Positions 51,072-60,572 of a stretch of DNA of 64,000 bases are shown piece after piece. The position numbers were made by a program, and so were the translations under genes. The notes beneath the pieces are model-generated. The model saw only the letters and a program-made list of their open reading frames with translations, did no database searches and was not told the origin of the DNA. Every line of letters begins with the position of its first letter. The first letter of the stretch is position 1. The stretch covers positions 124,001 to 188,000 of the forward strand of contig JAQUHA010000001.1 in assembly GCA_028683855.1 (NCBI GenBank), in the 5' to 3' direction. The stretch comes from Desulfuromonadaceae bacterium (GTDB taxonomy: Bacteria; Desulfobacterota; Desulfuromonadia; Geobacterales; Pseudopelobacteraceae).

Positions 51072-51103
51072 AAAAAGGGAAAGCCTTTCGGATTTCCCTT
51101 TGA
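51072..51103. terminator. Shared terminator between convergent uvrD/pcrA and rpsI
   Basis: AAAGGGAAA-gcctttcgga-TTTCCCTTT. Confidence 0.6.
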
Positions 51104-51130
51104 AGTATGCTCTGTATGAAGAACGAACTC

Positions 51131-51523
51131 TTAACGCTTTGAAAACTGGAATCTTGCGCGAGCCGCTTTTTTACCGTACTTCTTACGTTCCTTGATGCGT
51201 GAGTCGCGTGTGATAAATCCTGCTTTTTTCAGAACACCGCGAAGCTCAGGGTCGTGCAGAAGGAGCGCCTTGGTTATTCCGTGCTTGATAGCGCCTGCCT
51301 GACCGGTATCTCCACCGCCTGAGACAGTTACATAAACATCAAAAATACCAACTTTTTCAACCAGCTCAAACGGCTGACGGACAACCATTTTCGATGTCTC
51401 ACGACCAAAGTACTGATCGAGTGTTTTGTGGTTAACGGTAAATTTACCATCACCCGGCTTAAGCCATACGCGAGCTATTGAGCTCTTTCGTTTGCCTGTT
51501 CCGTAAAATGTGACTGCAGCCAT
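51131..51523 (-). CDS. rpsI: 30S ribosomal protein S9
   Basis: [36 protein letters not shown]...[24 protein letters not shown]. Confidence 0.98.
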   Translation of the reverse strand: MAAVTFYGTGKRKSSIARVWLKPGDGKFTVNHKTLDQYFGRETSKMVVRQPFELVEKVGIFDVYVTVSGGGDTGQAGAIKHGITKALLLHDPELRGVLKKAGFITRDSRIKERKKYGKKAARARFQFSKR

Positions 51524-51543
51524 ATAAGTTTCTCCTTAAAGTA

Positions 51544-51972
51544 TTAAATTGCCAGGCTCTTGGGTTGCTGAGCAGCGTGTGGGTGATTTGGTCCTGCATA
51601 AATCTTAAGCTTGCTGAGCATGGCACTGGCAAGTTTATTCTTTGGGAGCATACCTTTTACGGCTCTTTTAATAAGCTCCTCAGGTTTTTTCGCAAGGAGT
51701 TTCTCTGCAGTAATTTCTTTCAGGCCGCCAACATAGCCGGAGTGGTTGTAATAAACCTTTTTAGCTGATTTAAGCCCTGACAGAGCAATTTTTTCCGCAT
51801 TTATCACAATAACAAAATCACCTGTATCAACACTTGGTGTAAAAAGGGTTTTGTTCTTACCGCGCAAAACATTTGCAATCTGTGTGGAGAGACGACCAAG
51901 GACTAAATCCTGAGCATCAACAATGTACCAGTCACGCTTTACATTTTCTGCTTTTGCAACTTCTGTTTTCAT
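51544..51972 (-). CDS. rplM: 50S ribosomal protein L13
   Basis: [54 protein letters not shown]...[29 protein letters not shown]. Confidence 0.98.
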   Translation of the reverse strand: MKTEVAKAENVKRDWYIVDAQDLVLGRLSTQIANVLRGKNKTLFTPSVDTGDFVIVINAEKIALSGLKSAKKVYYNHSGYVGGLKEITAEKLLAKKPEELIKRAVKGMLPKNKLASAMLSKLKIYAGPNHPHAAQQPKSLAI

Positions 51973-52037
51973 ATAATTCCCCGCCCGCAGTACAACCTGT
52001 AGATTTATTACAAGCCATTATTTTTTTGAAGAGGTGT

Positions 52038-52066
52038 AACTTACTGAAAGTGTGTTGTCGTGTCAA
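52038..52066 (-). promoter_or_regulatory. Sigma70-type promoter for rplM-rpsI
   Basis: Minus strand TTGACA (52066-52061), 17-nt spacer, TAAGTT (52043-52038). Confidence 0.5.
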
Positions 52067-52190
52067 GCAAAAAATTTCATCATATTGAATAACCTGCTTT
52101 ATTCGTGAGTGCTTTTAGTTTGACAAAACGGTGTCTGCAAAATTATTATCACAACGATTTATTATATGTGAACTTAGAATGGGGGAATTT

Positions 52191-53279
52191 ATGGGAAAGT
52201 CGTATAAAATTGCAGTTCTGGCTGGTGATGGAATAGGGCCTGAGGTTATGGTTGAGGCTCTTAATGTTCTTGATGCGATAGAGAAAAAATATGATGTGAC
52301 ATTTACGCGTACCTCCGCCAATGTTGGTGGTGCGGGAATTGACAATGAAGGGAAGGCGCTGCCGCAGAGCACTATTGATATATGTAAAGCTTCAGATGCA
52401 ATTCTCTTCGGATCTGTCGGAGGGCCAAAGTGGGAAACTCTTCCGCCCGACGAACAGCCTGAGCGTGGTGCTCTGCTGCCTCTCCGCAAAATCTTCGGTC
52501 TTTACGCAAATCTTCGCCCTGCAATCATATTTCCATCGTTAACAGGGGCTTCTTCACTGAAGGAAGAGGTAATAGGTGGCGGATTCAATATTCTGGTTAT
52601 TCGTGAGCTGACCGGAGGTATCTACTTCTCTCAGCCTAAAGGGATTGAAGGGGTCGGACGCGAAAGGGTTGGAATAGATACGCTTCGCTACTCCGTAGCT
52701 GAAATTGAGCGCATTGCCCATGTTGCTTTTCAGGCAGCCCAAAAGCGAGACCGGAAGGTCTGTTCGATTGACAAGGCGAATGTACTCTCTTCATCTGTTC
52801 TTTGGCGTGAAATAGTTATTGGAGTTGCTAAAGAGTATCCTGAAGTTGAACTGACCCATATGTATGTCGATAATGCTGCTATGCAGCTTGTAAAGTGGCC
52901 GAAACAGTTTGATGTAATTCTCGCTGAAAATATGTTTGGCGATATTCTCTCGGATGAGGCGGCTATGCTGACCGGATCACTCGGAATGCTCCCCTCCGCC
53001 TCGCTTGCAGAGGGGACTTTCGGTATGTACGAGCCATCAGGAGGGTCAGCGCCCGACATCGCAGGACAGGGGATTGCAAATCCGATTGCACAGATTCTGT
53101 CAACTGCCATGATGCTCAAATTCTCGTTTGGTATGCTTGAAGCTGCGGATGCTATTGACAAGGCTGTTGAAAAGGTGCTTGATCAGGGGTACAGGACAGC
53201 TGATATTTTCCAGAAGAAACAGGGTGAAAAGCTAGTTAATACAAAGGAAATAGGCGCTGCTATAATCGCAAACCTTTAG
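52191..53279 (+). CDS. leuB: 3-isopropylmalate dehydrogenase
   Basis: [102 protein letters not shown] 52191 preceded by GGGGGA. Confidence 0.97.
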   Translation: MGKSYKIAVLAGDGIGPEVMVEALNVLDAIEKKYDVTFTRTSANVGGAGIDNEGKALPQSTIDICKASDAILFGSVGGPKWETLPPDEQPERGALLPLRKIFGLYANLRPAIIFPSLTGASSLKEEVIGGGFNILVIRELTGGIYFSQPKGIEGVGRERVGIDTLRYSVAEIERIAHVAFQAAQKRDRKVCSIDKANVLSSSVLWREIVIGVAKEYPEVELTHMYVDNAAMQLVKWPKQFDVILAENMFGDILSDEAAMLTGSLGMLPSASLAEGTFGMYEPSGGSAPDIAGQGIANPIAQILSTAMMLKFSFGMLEAADAIDKAVEKVLDQGYRTADIFQKKQGEKLVNTKEIGAAIIANL

Positions 53280-53310
53280 AAATAATTTTACTGGGAAAGG
53301 GAAAACTACA

Positions 53311-54411
53311 ATGAAAGTTGGAATCGTCGGCTGGCGCGGTATGGTTGGTTCTGTTCTTATGCAGAGGATGCAGGAAGAGAATGATTTTGCACTTGGCTTT
53401 GAACCGGTATTTTTCACCACTTCACAGGCTGGACAGCCAGCCCCGATGAATGCTGGTACACTGAAGAGTGCGTCGGATATAAACGAATTAAAAAAACTGG
53501 ATGTAATTATCACCTGTCAGGGTGGAGATTACACGAAAGCGGTTCACCCGGAACTCCGCAGTCAGGGGTGGAATGGATACTGGATTGATGCAGCTTCTAC
53601 TCTCCGTATGGAGGACAATGCCGTTATTATACTGGATCCGGTTAACCGTGATGTTATCGATGCCGCTCTTGCCAAAGGGGGGAAGGACTTTATAGGTGGC
53701 AACTGTACGGTAAGCCTTATGCTTATGGCGCTTGGCGGTCTGTTCCGTGCCGGTGTGGTGGAGTGGCTATCATCTATGACCTATCAGGCTGCCTCCGGTG
53801 CAGGAGCACCGAATATGCGGGAACTGTTATCTCAGATGGGGGTCTTGAACGGAGTTGTTGCAGAAGAGCTTAAAAATCCCGGCTCTGCAATTCTTGAAAT
53901 CGACAGGAAGGTAACTGCCACTCTGCGTGACGGTTCTCTCCCTACTAAAGAGTTCGGTTTTCCTCTTGCCGGCAGTGTTCTCCCGTGGATTGACCGCGAA
54001 GTTGAGGATGGTCAGAGCCGCGAAGAGTTGAAAGGATTTCAGGAGACCAACAAAATACTAGGCACTACAAATCCTATTCCTGTAGACGGAATCTGTGTCA
54101 GAGTCGGTGCAATGCGATGTCACAGTCAGGCGATCACCATGAAGCTGAACAGGGATCTCCCTATTGAGGAGATTGAAAACCTGATAAAAAATGATAATCA
54201 GTGGGTTAAGCTCATACCTAATAACAAGGCTGATTCTCTTGCAGGACTCACTCCGACTGCAGTCTCCGGAACTTTGACGGTTCCGGTTGGGCGCGTTCGG
54301 AAGATGAAAATGGGGCCGCAGTATATTTCGGCTTTTACCTGCGGTGATCAGCTCCTCTGGGGTGCTGCAGAACCGCTCCGCAGGATGCTACGTATTCTGC
54401 TTGAAAAGTAG
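53311..54411 (+). CDS. asd: Aspartate-semialdehyde dehydrogenase
   Basis: [61 protein letters not shown]. Confidence 0.97.
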   Translation: MKVGIVGWRGMVGSVLMQRMQEENDFALGFEPVFFTTSQAGQPAPMNAGTLKSASDINELKKLDVIITCQGGDYTKAVHPELRSQGWNGYWIDAASTLRMEDNAVIILDPVNRDVIDAALAKGGKDFIGGNCTVSLMLMALGGLFRAGVVEWLSSMTYQAASGAGAPNMRELLSQMGVLNGVVAEELKNPGSAILEIDRKVTATLRDGSLPTKEFGFPLAGSVLPWIDREVEDGQSREELKGFQETNKILGTTNPIPVDGICVRVGAMRCHSQAITMKLNRDLPIEEIENLIKNDNQWVKLIPNNKADSLAGLTPTAVSGTLTVPVGRVRKMKMGPQYISAFTCGDQLLWGAAEPLRRMLRILLEK

Positions 54412-54445
54412 CAGTGAACTTATGGATCTGTATGTATTTTAGTCT

Positions 54446-54473
54446 GCGCCCCGAAAGGGGCGCTTTCTGTTTT
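54446..54473 (+). terminator. Rho-independent terminator after asd
   Basis: GCGCCCC-GAAA-GGGGCGC followed by TTTCTGTTTT; GNRA-type tetraloop. Confidence 0.85.
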
Positions 54474-54483
54474 AGGAGATATA

Positions 54484-56859
54484 ATGACTGCTGTTTCAAT
54501 ATTTAAACCGGAACTACTCGCTCCAGCAGGTTCGCTGGAGGCATTCTTTGCCGCTATGGAAAAAGGCGCTGATGCTGTGTATGCCGGGCTGCAGGAATTT
54601 TCAGCCAGAGCACGCGCCAAAAACTTCACTCTGCAGCAGATGGAGCGAATGCTCTCATTCGCTCATGGGCAGGAGCGGAAGATTTACATTACTCTTAACA
54701 CTCTGGTTAAGGAGAAGGAGTTGCCACAGCTCGTTGATACGCTTGCTGCTCTTGCCGGAATGCGTGTTGACGGAGTGATACTTCAGGACATGGGTGTTGC
54801 ACGACTGATTCGCAATCATTTTCCTTCAATACCCCTTCATGCTTCGACACAGATGACGATCCATAATACTCCAGGTGTAAAAATGCTGGAAAGGCTTGGC
54901 TTCCAGAGGGGGGTTCTTGCCAGGGAGCTGGCTATAGATGAAATCTCTAAAATTGCCTCTTCAACAGAGGTTGAAATTGAATGTTTTGTTCATGGAGCCC
55001 TCTGTTTCTCGATATCCGGTCAATGTTTCTTCTCCTCGCTGCTTGGCGGTCACAGTGGTAACAGGGGGCGCTGCGCTCAACCGTGTCGCCGACTTTACAG
55101 TCATAGAGGGAAAGATGGTCACTATTTTTCCACAAGTGACCTCTCTGCAATTGATATGATTCCTGAACTGGTGAAGGCGGGTGTAAAATCACTTAAAATT
55201 GAAGGGCGTATGAAATCAGCTGAGTACGTTGCCTCGGTTGTTGAAGCCTATCGTACTGTTCTTGATGCTCCGGCAAAATCAGAGAGAGAGGCGCTTGCGG
55301 CAGCAAAGCAGATTCTGAAATACTCCTTCGGCAGAACACCAACCAAAGGATTTATTGCATCACAACAGCCTGACGACATCGCCAACCCATGGCAGAAGGG
55401 GGGAACCGGGCGCTTTGTCGGTAAAATAAAGTCACTTGGGGGGAAGAGTCTGACTTTTGAAACAAGAGACCCGATCTATGTCGGAGACCGTCTTCGAGTT
55501 CAGCCGAAAAGCGATATGGCCGGACAGGCATGGACGGTACGCTCTCTCTCTGTAAACCGTAAAAAATGTATGGAATCAGCCGCAGGTTCTACGGTTGAGG
55601 TTGAAACTCCATTCCGTTTTTCCGTCGGTGATTCAATATATAAGGTGTCGTCCAGAGAGGCTTATACGCTGAGTGACAATGCCTGCCTAAGGAGACTTGA
55701 GGGGGGGCATGGAGAAAAGATACCGTGCTCTCTCTCTGTATCTCTTAAAAACGGTCAGCTGAATATATCCGCCTTTATCAAGGGATTTCAGCAGGAATTC
55801 ACCTTTCAGTTGGGTGATATGGAAGCGTCGCGAAGTTCTGATATGCAGGCTGTTTTAAGCGGGCAGTTCTCTAAATGCGGTGAAACTCCATTCAGGCTGG
55901 AGTCACTTACAGCCCCAGACTTTCCGCAGGTGCTGATTCCATCGGCACTGTTCAAGGATCTGCGTCGTCGGTTCTATCAGCAGCTGTTCGAGGCTTTTTC
56001 GGCTGTTTTCACAGAGCAGATAAAGAGTGCACACAAGGGTGCTTTAAAGGACGTGTCTCAGGTTCGTGCCGGAACAAGCAGAAATTCGGGCAGAGAGATG
56101 GTTACTGTTGCCGTAAACGAGCCTAAAGAGTGGCGTTTTCCGCTTCAGAATGGCGCGGACTTTACTCAGCTGCAGCTTACAAAAGCGGTGATTCATAGCC
56201 TTGCCTCAACTGTACCGCGTATGCGCGGCTCTGAAGAGAGCATTATCTGGCAGCTCCCCTTTATAATATTTGACCGTGATATTGCACTCTATCGCAACAC
56301 TCTTGAAAGTTTGTACAGTTCCGGTTTCCGCCATTTTGAGGCATCCAACCTGTCTCATTTTGAACTTTTCGTAGCTTTAAAAAATATTGTTATTTCAACA
56401 GGTTATAGATGTTTTTCTCTGAACAGTCAGGCGCTGCTGCATTGGAATGAACTTGGCGCTGCTTCTGCGACGCTCTACCTGGAGGATGATAGTGCCAATC
56501 TAGGCGATCTGCTGGTGACTGATCTTGCTATCGAACGTAAAGTGATTGTTCATTCCCCGCTTCCGGTTATGACAACAAAAATACGTCTCAAAGATGTTCA
56601 TGGCAATACCCCGCTTCGCTCAGACCGGGGTGAAATCTACCGTGTTACAAGTCAGGATGGTCTACAGACTATCAGCTCATCGCTGCCGTTTTCGTTAAGT
56701 CGAAGAGGGGGGGAACTGCGTCAAAAGGCTTGCAGATCCTTCTTTATCGATCTAAGTGATGAGACGAGGGAAAGGTGGGGGGATATTATTGCCTCGTTCA
56801 GAACCGGCAGAGAGCTGCCAGGTACAACAGAGTTCAATTATCCGGCTGAGCTGATCTGA
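54484..56859 (+). CDS. Large peptidase U32 family protein with C-terminal extension (RlhA-like architecture)
   Basis: ELLAPAGSLEAFFAAMEKGADAVYAGL, FVHGALCFSISGQCFFSSLLGGHSGNRGRCAQPCRRLY, SLKIEGRMKSAEYVASVVEAYR; 791 aa. Confidence 0.9.
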   Translation: MTAVSIFKPELLAPAGSLEAFFAAMEKGADAVYAGLQEFSARARAKNFTLQQMERMLSFAHGQERKIYITLNTLVKEKELPQLVDTLAALAGMRVDGVILQDMGVARLIRNHFPSIPLHASTQMTIHNTPGVKMLERLGFQRGVLARELAIDEISKIASSTEVEIECFVHGALCFSISGQCFFSSLLGGHSGNRGRCAQPCRRLYSHRGKDGHYFSTSDLSAIDMIPELVKAGVKSLKIEGRMKSAEYVASVVEAYRTVLDAPAKSEREALAAAKQILKYSFGRTPTKGFIASQQPDDIANPWQKGGTGRFVGKIKSLGGKSLTFETRDPIYVGDRLRVQPKSDMAGQAWTVRSLSVNRKKCMESAAGSTVEVETPFRFSVGDSIYKVSSREAYTLSDNACLRRLEGGHGEKIPCSLSVSLKNGQLNISAFIKGFQQEFTFQLGDMEASRSSDMQAVLSGQFSKCGETPFRLESLTAPDFPQVLIPSALFKDLRRRFYQQLFEAFSAVFTEQIKSAHKGALKDVSQVRAGTSRNSGREMVTVAVNEPKEWRFPLQNGADFTQLQLTKAVIHSLASTVPRMRGSEESIIWQLPFIIFDRDIALYRNTLESLYSSGFRHFEASNLSHFELFVALKNIVISTGYRCFSLNSQALLHWNELGAASATLYLEDDSANLGDLLVTDLAIERKVIVHSPLPVMTTKIRLKDVHGNTPLRSDRGEIYRVTSQDGLQTISSSLPFSLSRRGGELRQKACRSFFIDLSDETRERWGDIIASFRTGRELPGTTEFNYPAELI

Positions 56860-57387
56860 ATGAGAGTATATCTTCTTGTAATATTACATATACTGTTTCT
56901 TGCGTCTAATGCAGATGCGGGTAGAGTGATTGAAGGGGTTGTAAAGATTGTCTATGATGGTGACACCGTTCAGCTTCTAACCCGCTCCAACAGCCGGCTT
57001 AAGATGCGTCTGTACGGCATTGATGCCCCGGAAATCAGAAAGCCTGATAAGCCGGGGCAGTCTTATGCCGACAGATCAAAAGTTGTACTAAAATCCAAGA
57101 TTATGGGGCGGCGTGTTTCGGCGGAAGTTGTTGATGTAGACCAGTACGAGCGGGCGGTTGCTATAGTTCGTTACTCGGGAAGAGATGTTAATAGGGAGAT
57201 GCTTGAAGAGGGGATGGCGTGGGCTTATCGTAAATATCTTCAGTCGCCATACGAATCAAAATATATCGACAGCGAGAACAGAGCCCGTCTCCGGCGGGCT
57301 GGACTATGGAGGGATGCAAATCCCAAAGCACCATGGGATTTCAGGCATGAAGTTAAAAGGAAAAAACAGAAAAGATATTGGTATTAG
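56860..57387 (+). CDS. Exported thermonuclease (SNase)-like protein
   Basis: Signal peptide; VVKIVYDGDTVQL, RLYGIDAPEIRKPDKPGQSYADRSK, DVDQYERAVAIVRYSGRDVNREMLEEGMAWAY; start abuts the preceding stop (TGAATG). Confidence 0.92.
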   Translation: MRVYLLVILHILFLASNADAGRVIEGVVKIVYDGDTVQLLTRSNSRLKMRLYGIDAPEIRKPDKPGQSYADRSKVVLKSKIMGRRVSAEVVDVDQYERAVAIVRYSGRDVNREMLEEGMAWAYRKYLQSPYESKYIDSENRARLRRAGLWRDANPKAPWDFRHEVKRKKQKRYWY

Positions 57388-57401
57388 ACGGTTTGTGGTA
57401 G

Positions 57402-58223
57402 TTATCTGCGGTATTTTTTAGTCATATCCAGAATATGTTTTACGCGGGAAACCACTCGCAACGGCTGAACCGGTTTGGGGATAAAGTCGCTGAAACCGAA
57501 CTCCAGAGCTTTCTGCTCGTCTTCAGTTGATGCTTTTGAAGTCAGCATGATAATAGGGGTTTCCGATGTCATCGGATTAGCCCTTACCGCACGCAATAAG
57601 CCGTAACCATCCATTCGCGGCATGACCGAATCTGTTATGATAAGTTTCGGACGTTCAGATATTGCTATTTTCAAAGCTTCCAACCCGTCAGAAGCCAGCA
57701 AAACCTTGTACCCCTCTTTGACGAGAGCAATCTGTATAAGCGTTGCTATCGGCTTTGAATCCTCAACCACAAGAATTGCATCGCCACCCTCCGGACTGCT
57801 TTTCAGATAGTGAACTGATATGGCATCCAGAATTTCTCTGCGTGTTGCAAGAACCGGAATAACCTGAAGTCCTGTCATTCTGCTGAGCATCTCCATTGTT
57901 TCAAGATCAAACGGGTCGGTTATTGCGACTGCCAGCATGGAGTCCTTCTGGCGGAGAGGGAAAGCAAGTTTCTTCATAGCGAAATCAGATGGGAGCATAT
58001 CAAGCAGCTCCTGCGGATATTCGTGGTCAACGAAATTTTTTATTGTTTTAAAATTAAACTGTTTGGAGAGAGCCCCTACCAGCTCTTCTTCTGTGATGAC
58101 CCCCATCTCCTCCAGAACAATCCCCAAACGTTTTTTTTCAGATTTTTGACGTTCCAGTGCCCGTTCCAGCGTCTTTTTGCTGATTATATCTGCTTCAACT
58201 AATATGTCACCCAAGTGCTTCAT
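57402..58223 (-). CDS. MshEN-type domain fused to a REC receiver domain
   Basis: N-terminal LGDILVEADIISKKTLERALERQ / LGIVLEEMGVITEEELVGALSKQF, then REC AILVVEDSKPIATLIQIALVKEGY...LIITDSVMPRMDGYGLL...IIMLTSK...FIPKPVQPLRV. Confidence 0.88.
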   Translation of the reverse strand: MKHLGDILVEADIISKKTLERALERQKSEKKRLGIVLEEMGVITEEELVGALSKQFNFKTIKNFVDHEYPQELLDMLPSDFAMKKLAFPLRQKDSMLAVAITDPFDLETMEMLSRMTGLQVIPVLATRREILDAISVHYLKSSPEGGDAILVVEDSKPIATLIQIALVKEGYKVLLASDGLEALKIAISERPKLIITDSVMPRMDGYGLLRAVRANPMTSETPIIMLTSKASTEDEQKALEFGFSDFIPKPVQPLRVVSRVKHILDMTKKYRR

Positions 58224-58240
58224 AAAACCTCGCCACTATC

Positions 58241-60343
58241 TTATTTCGGTGCGATGTACCCGATGCGAATGCCACCCCAATGTCTGTTATTAATAAAGAC
58301 CGGTTTTGACATATCATTCAGGATTTCTCCTGTATCCCGCCTATAGGTCTGGAGGAGAAAACCATCGGTGTTACGGGCGCAGCGAAGTCCCGTTCTATCA
58401 TTGAACATCCGTTTGGTGCGGTTATTATTCTTGTCAGTTTCCGGATCACCAGTTAACGGTTTGGTGTAGCGCAGATTATGAGTCGGTACATAACCATTGT
58501 TGTCAATAAACAGTGTAAACAGTATGCTGCTGTCGCCACGATTAATAATTGATTCCTGTATCGGTGATATCTCTCTGTCAAAAAAAGCATCGAACTTAGT
58601 CGTGAATTTTTGAGGATTCGTATTAGCTATCGGCAGATAGTTTCTGTCAAAAAGACTTTCGATAGAAATTGTGTTGTTTCGGAGAGCTTTTTCTATAACT
58701 TCATGGAATTGTGACTCCATATCACGTAAGCAACTCTTTATAGTGTCGTGATAATTGCCAACCGAAAATTTGCCGACAGAGCTGTAAATCTGCTCAACAA
58801 CATCAGCAAAAGTGGCAAAACCCTCACTTGTGCGCTGCATCATATTGTATGTCTCTTCAGCGCTGTTGGAAACCAGATGAATCATCTCTGAAATATGATT
58901 TGTGGTAGCATTCTGCTCCTCTGACGCAGTAGCAATCTGCTCAATCATCACCCGAGACTCGTTAGCATGGTTCTTTATGTTTTCAAGGCTGTTACGAGCT
59001 TCCTCAGCTTTGCAGAGACCCGTCTGCACCAGAGAGCTTTCCGTTTCAATCATATTTGCGGCGCTGCTGCTGGTTTTCTGTATATTCGCCACCACTTTTT
59101 TAATCTCGCGAGTAGATGCAGTTGTTTTCTCCGCAAGTCCCTTTACTTCACTCGCAACGACGGCAAATCCCTTGCCGGCATCACCGGCTCTTGCCGCTTC
59201 AATAGAGGCGTTAAGTGCCAGCAGGTTGGTCTGGTCAGCGATATCTTCAATAAGAACAACCATCTCTCCGATATGTGTGGAAGCTGCTTCAAGCTCGCGA
59301 ATTATAAGCAACGTATCATTTACACTGCCGCTTATCTGCTGCATACAGTTCCACGTCTCCTCAACAACCGCCATGCCGCTGTTTGCAGCATCATCAACCG
59401 CATTGGAGAGTGATGCCGCGCGATGAGTGTTCAGTGTTACGTCGTGGATTGTCTGTGCCATCTCTTCTGTAGAGGTGGCAACGGTCAGGGTCTGATCCTT
59501 CTGATCCTTTGTCATTTTTAGAGTTCGCTCGGTACCTGCAGCAAGTTCACATACGTTTGTCCCTATCAGGCAGGTTTGTGAATACAGATCCGAAAAGGTG
59601 ACGCGTATTTTTTCGGTGAGGTGATTCACCTCTTCACCGAGTCGACCTATTTCACAGGTTGTCCTGATATCCATCACTTTTGTCAGATCGCCTTCGCTTC
59701 CTGCTAGATCACCCAGCTGTTTGTACAGCTCTGTTATCTGCTGGACAACCGTGCGATTGAAGAAAATGTACAGAGTTGCGAGCATTGCAAAAAAGAAGAA
59801 CAGACCGACTGAAGACATCACAAGAGTTAGATGCAGAGCGGCGGCGAAACCATCTTCCAGAGAGGTGGTCAGAATTACCCCCCCTAAATATTTTGCCTCG
59901 CTTTTGTGACAGGTTCTGCATCGCTGCTCATTCTCCAAAGGGAGTGCCAGATCAAGAAACCGTTTCCCGCCGCTGCTTGCAGAGAGCTCCTTAGGTTCTC
60001 CCGAAGATATGGCGGAGCGTATCTCATCATTTGTTTCACTGCCGCCCCACTCTTTCCCTTCTGCATTATAAAGCCTTATTCCGGCAACGCCCCCTTTAGC
60101 TTTTATTTCGGAAACGTATCCAGAAAAGTCCTTCATATCACCTTTAGCCATCTGATTAAGGATGTCGTGGGTAACTGTAGAGGCAAGCTGGCGGGCATTT
60201 TTTTTCTGAAGCTCAATTGTCGCGGTATATTCAAGGTAAATTGAAAGAATGCCGAGACCGGCAAAGCCGACAATCAGTGTTGCGGCAATAATGAGTACAA
60301 TTTTTCGGGAAAGACTGGATTTAATCATAACCATCCCCATCAT
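58241..60343 (-). CDS. Methyl-accepting chemotaxis protein with a periplasmic CxxCH motif and extra C-terminal domain
   Basis: TM1, periplasmic region with [22 protein letters not shown]2, HAMP, signalling hairpin ([43 protein letters not shown]), then about 170 aa of additional sequence. The exact start codon is uncertain. Confidence 0.92.
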   Translation of the reverse strand: MMGMVMIKSSLSRKIVLIIAATLIVGFAGLGILSIYLEYTATIELQKKNARQLASTVTHDILNQMAKGDMKDFSGYVSEIKAKGGVAGIRLYNAEGKEWGGSETNDEIRSAISSGEPKELSASSGGKRFLDLALPLENEQRCRTCHKSEAKYLGGVILTTSLEDGFAAALHLTLVMSSVGLFFFFAMLATLYIFFNRTVVQQITELYKQLGDLAGSEGDLTKVMDIRTTCEIGRLGEEVNHLTEKIRVTFSDLYSQTCLIGTNVCELAAGTERTLKMTKDQKDQTLTVATSTEEMAQTIHDVTLNTHRAASLSNAVDDAANSGMAVVEETWNCMQQISGSVNDTLLIIRELEAASTHIGEMVVLIEDIADQTNLLALNASIEAARAGDAGKGFAVVASEVKGLAEKTTASTREIKKVVANIQKTSSSAANMIETESSLVQTGLCKAEEARNSLENIKNHANESRVMIEQIATASEEQNATTNHISEMIHLVSNSAEETYNMMQRTSEGFATFADVVEQIYSSVGKFSVGNYHDTIKSCLRDMESQFHEVIEKALRNNTISIESLFDRNYLPIANTNPQKFTTKFDAFFDREISPIQESIINRGDSSILFTLFIDNNGYVPTHNLRYTKPLTGDPETDKNNNRTKRMFNDRTGLRCARNTDGFLLQTYRRDTGEILNDMSKPVFINNRHWGGIRIGYIAPK

Positions 60344-60572
60344 GGCGTAATTAACGATAGTGCAGTGTGGAAAAGAACTTTACACCAGGAAGCTCGAGAA
60401 TGCTAAAACTTTTTTTATACGGTCAGCTAAACAGTTGCGTTAAAAACCTCCGTTGCATGAAATTTACAGGTTTAAAACAGGCTGCTCGCCGAGCCCTTTA
60501 AAGGTGTAGTCAAAGGATAAGTGTAATCCATTTTTAATACATAACAACCACTCATATACTGCAGGTTAGCAG

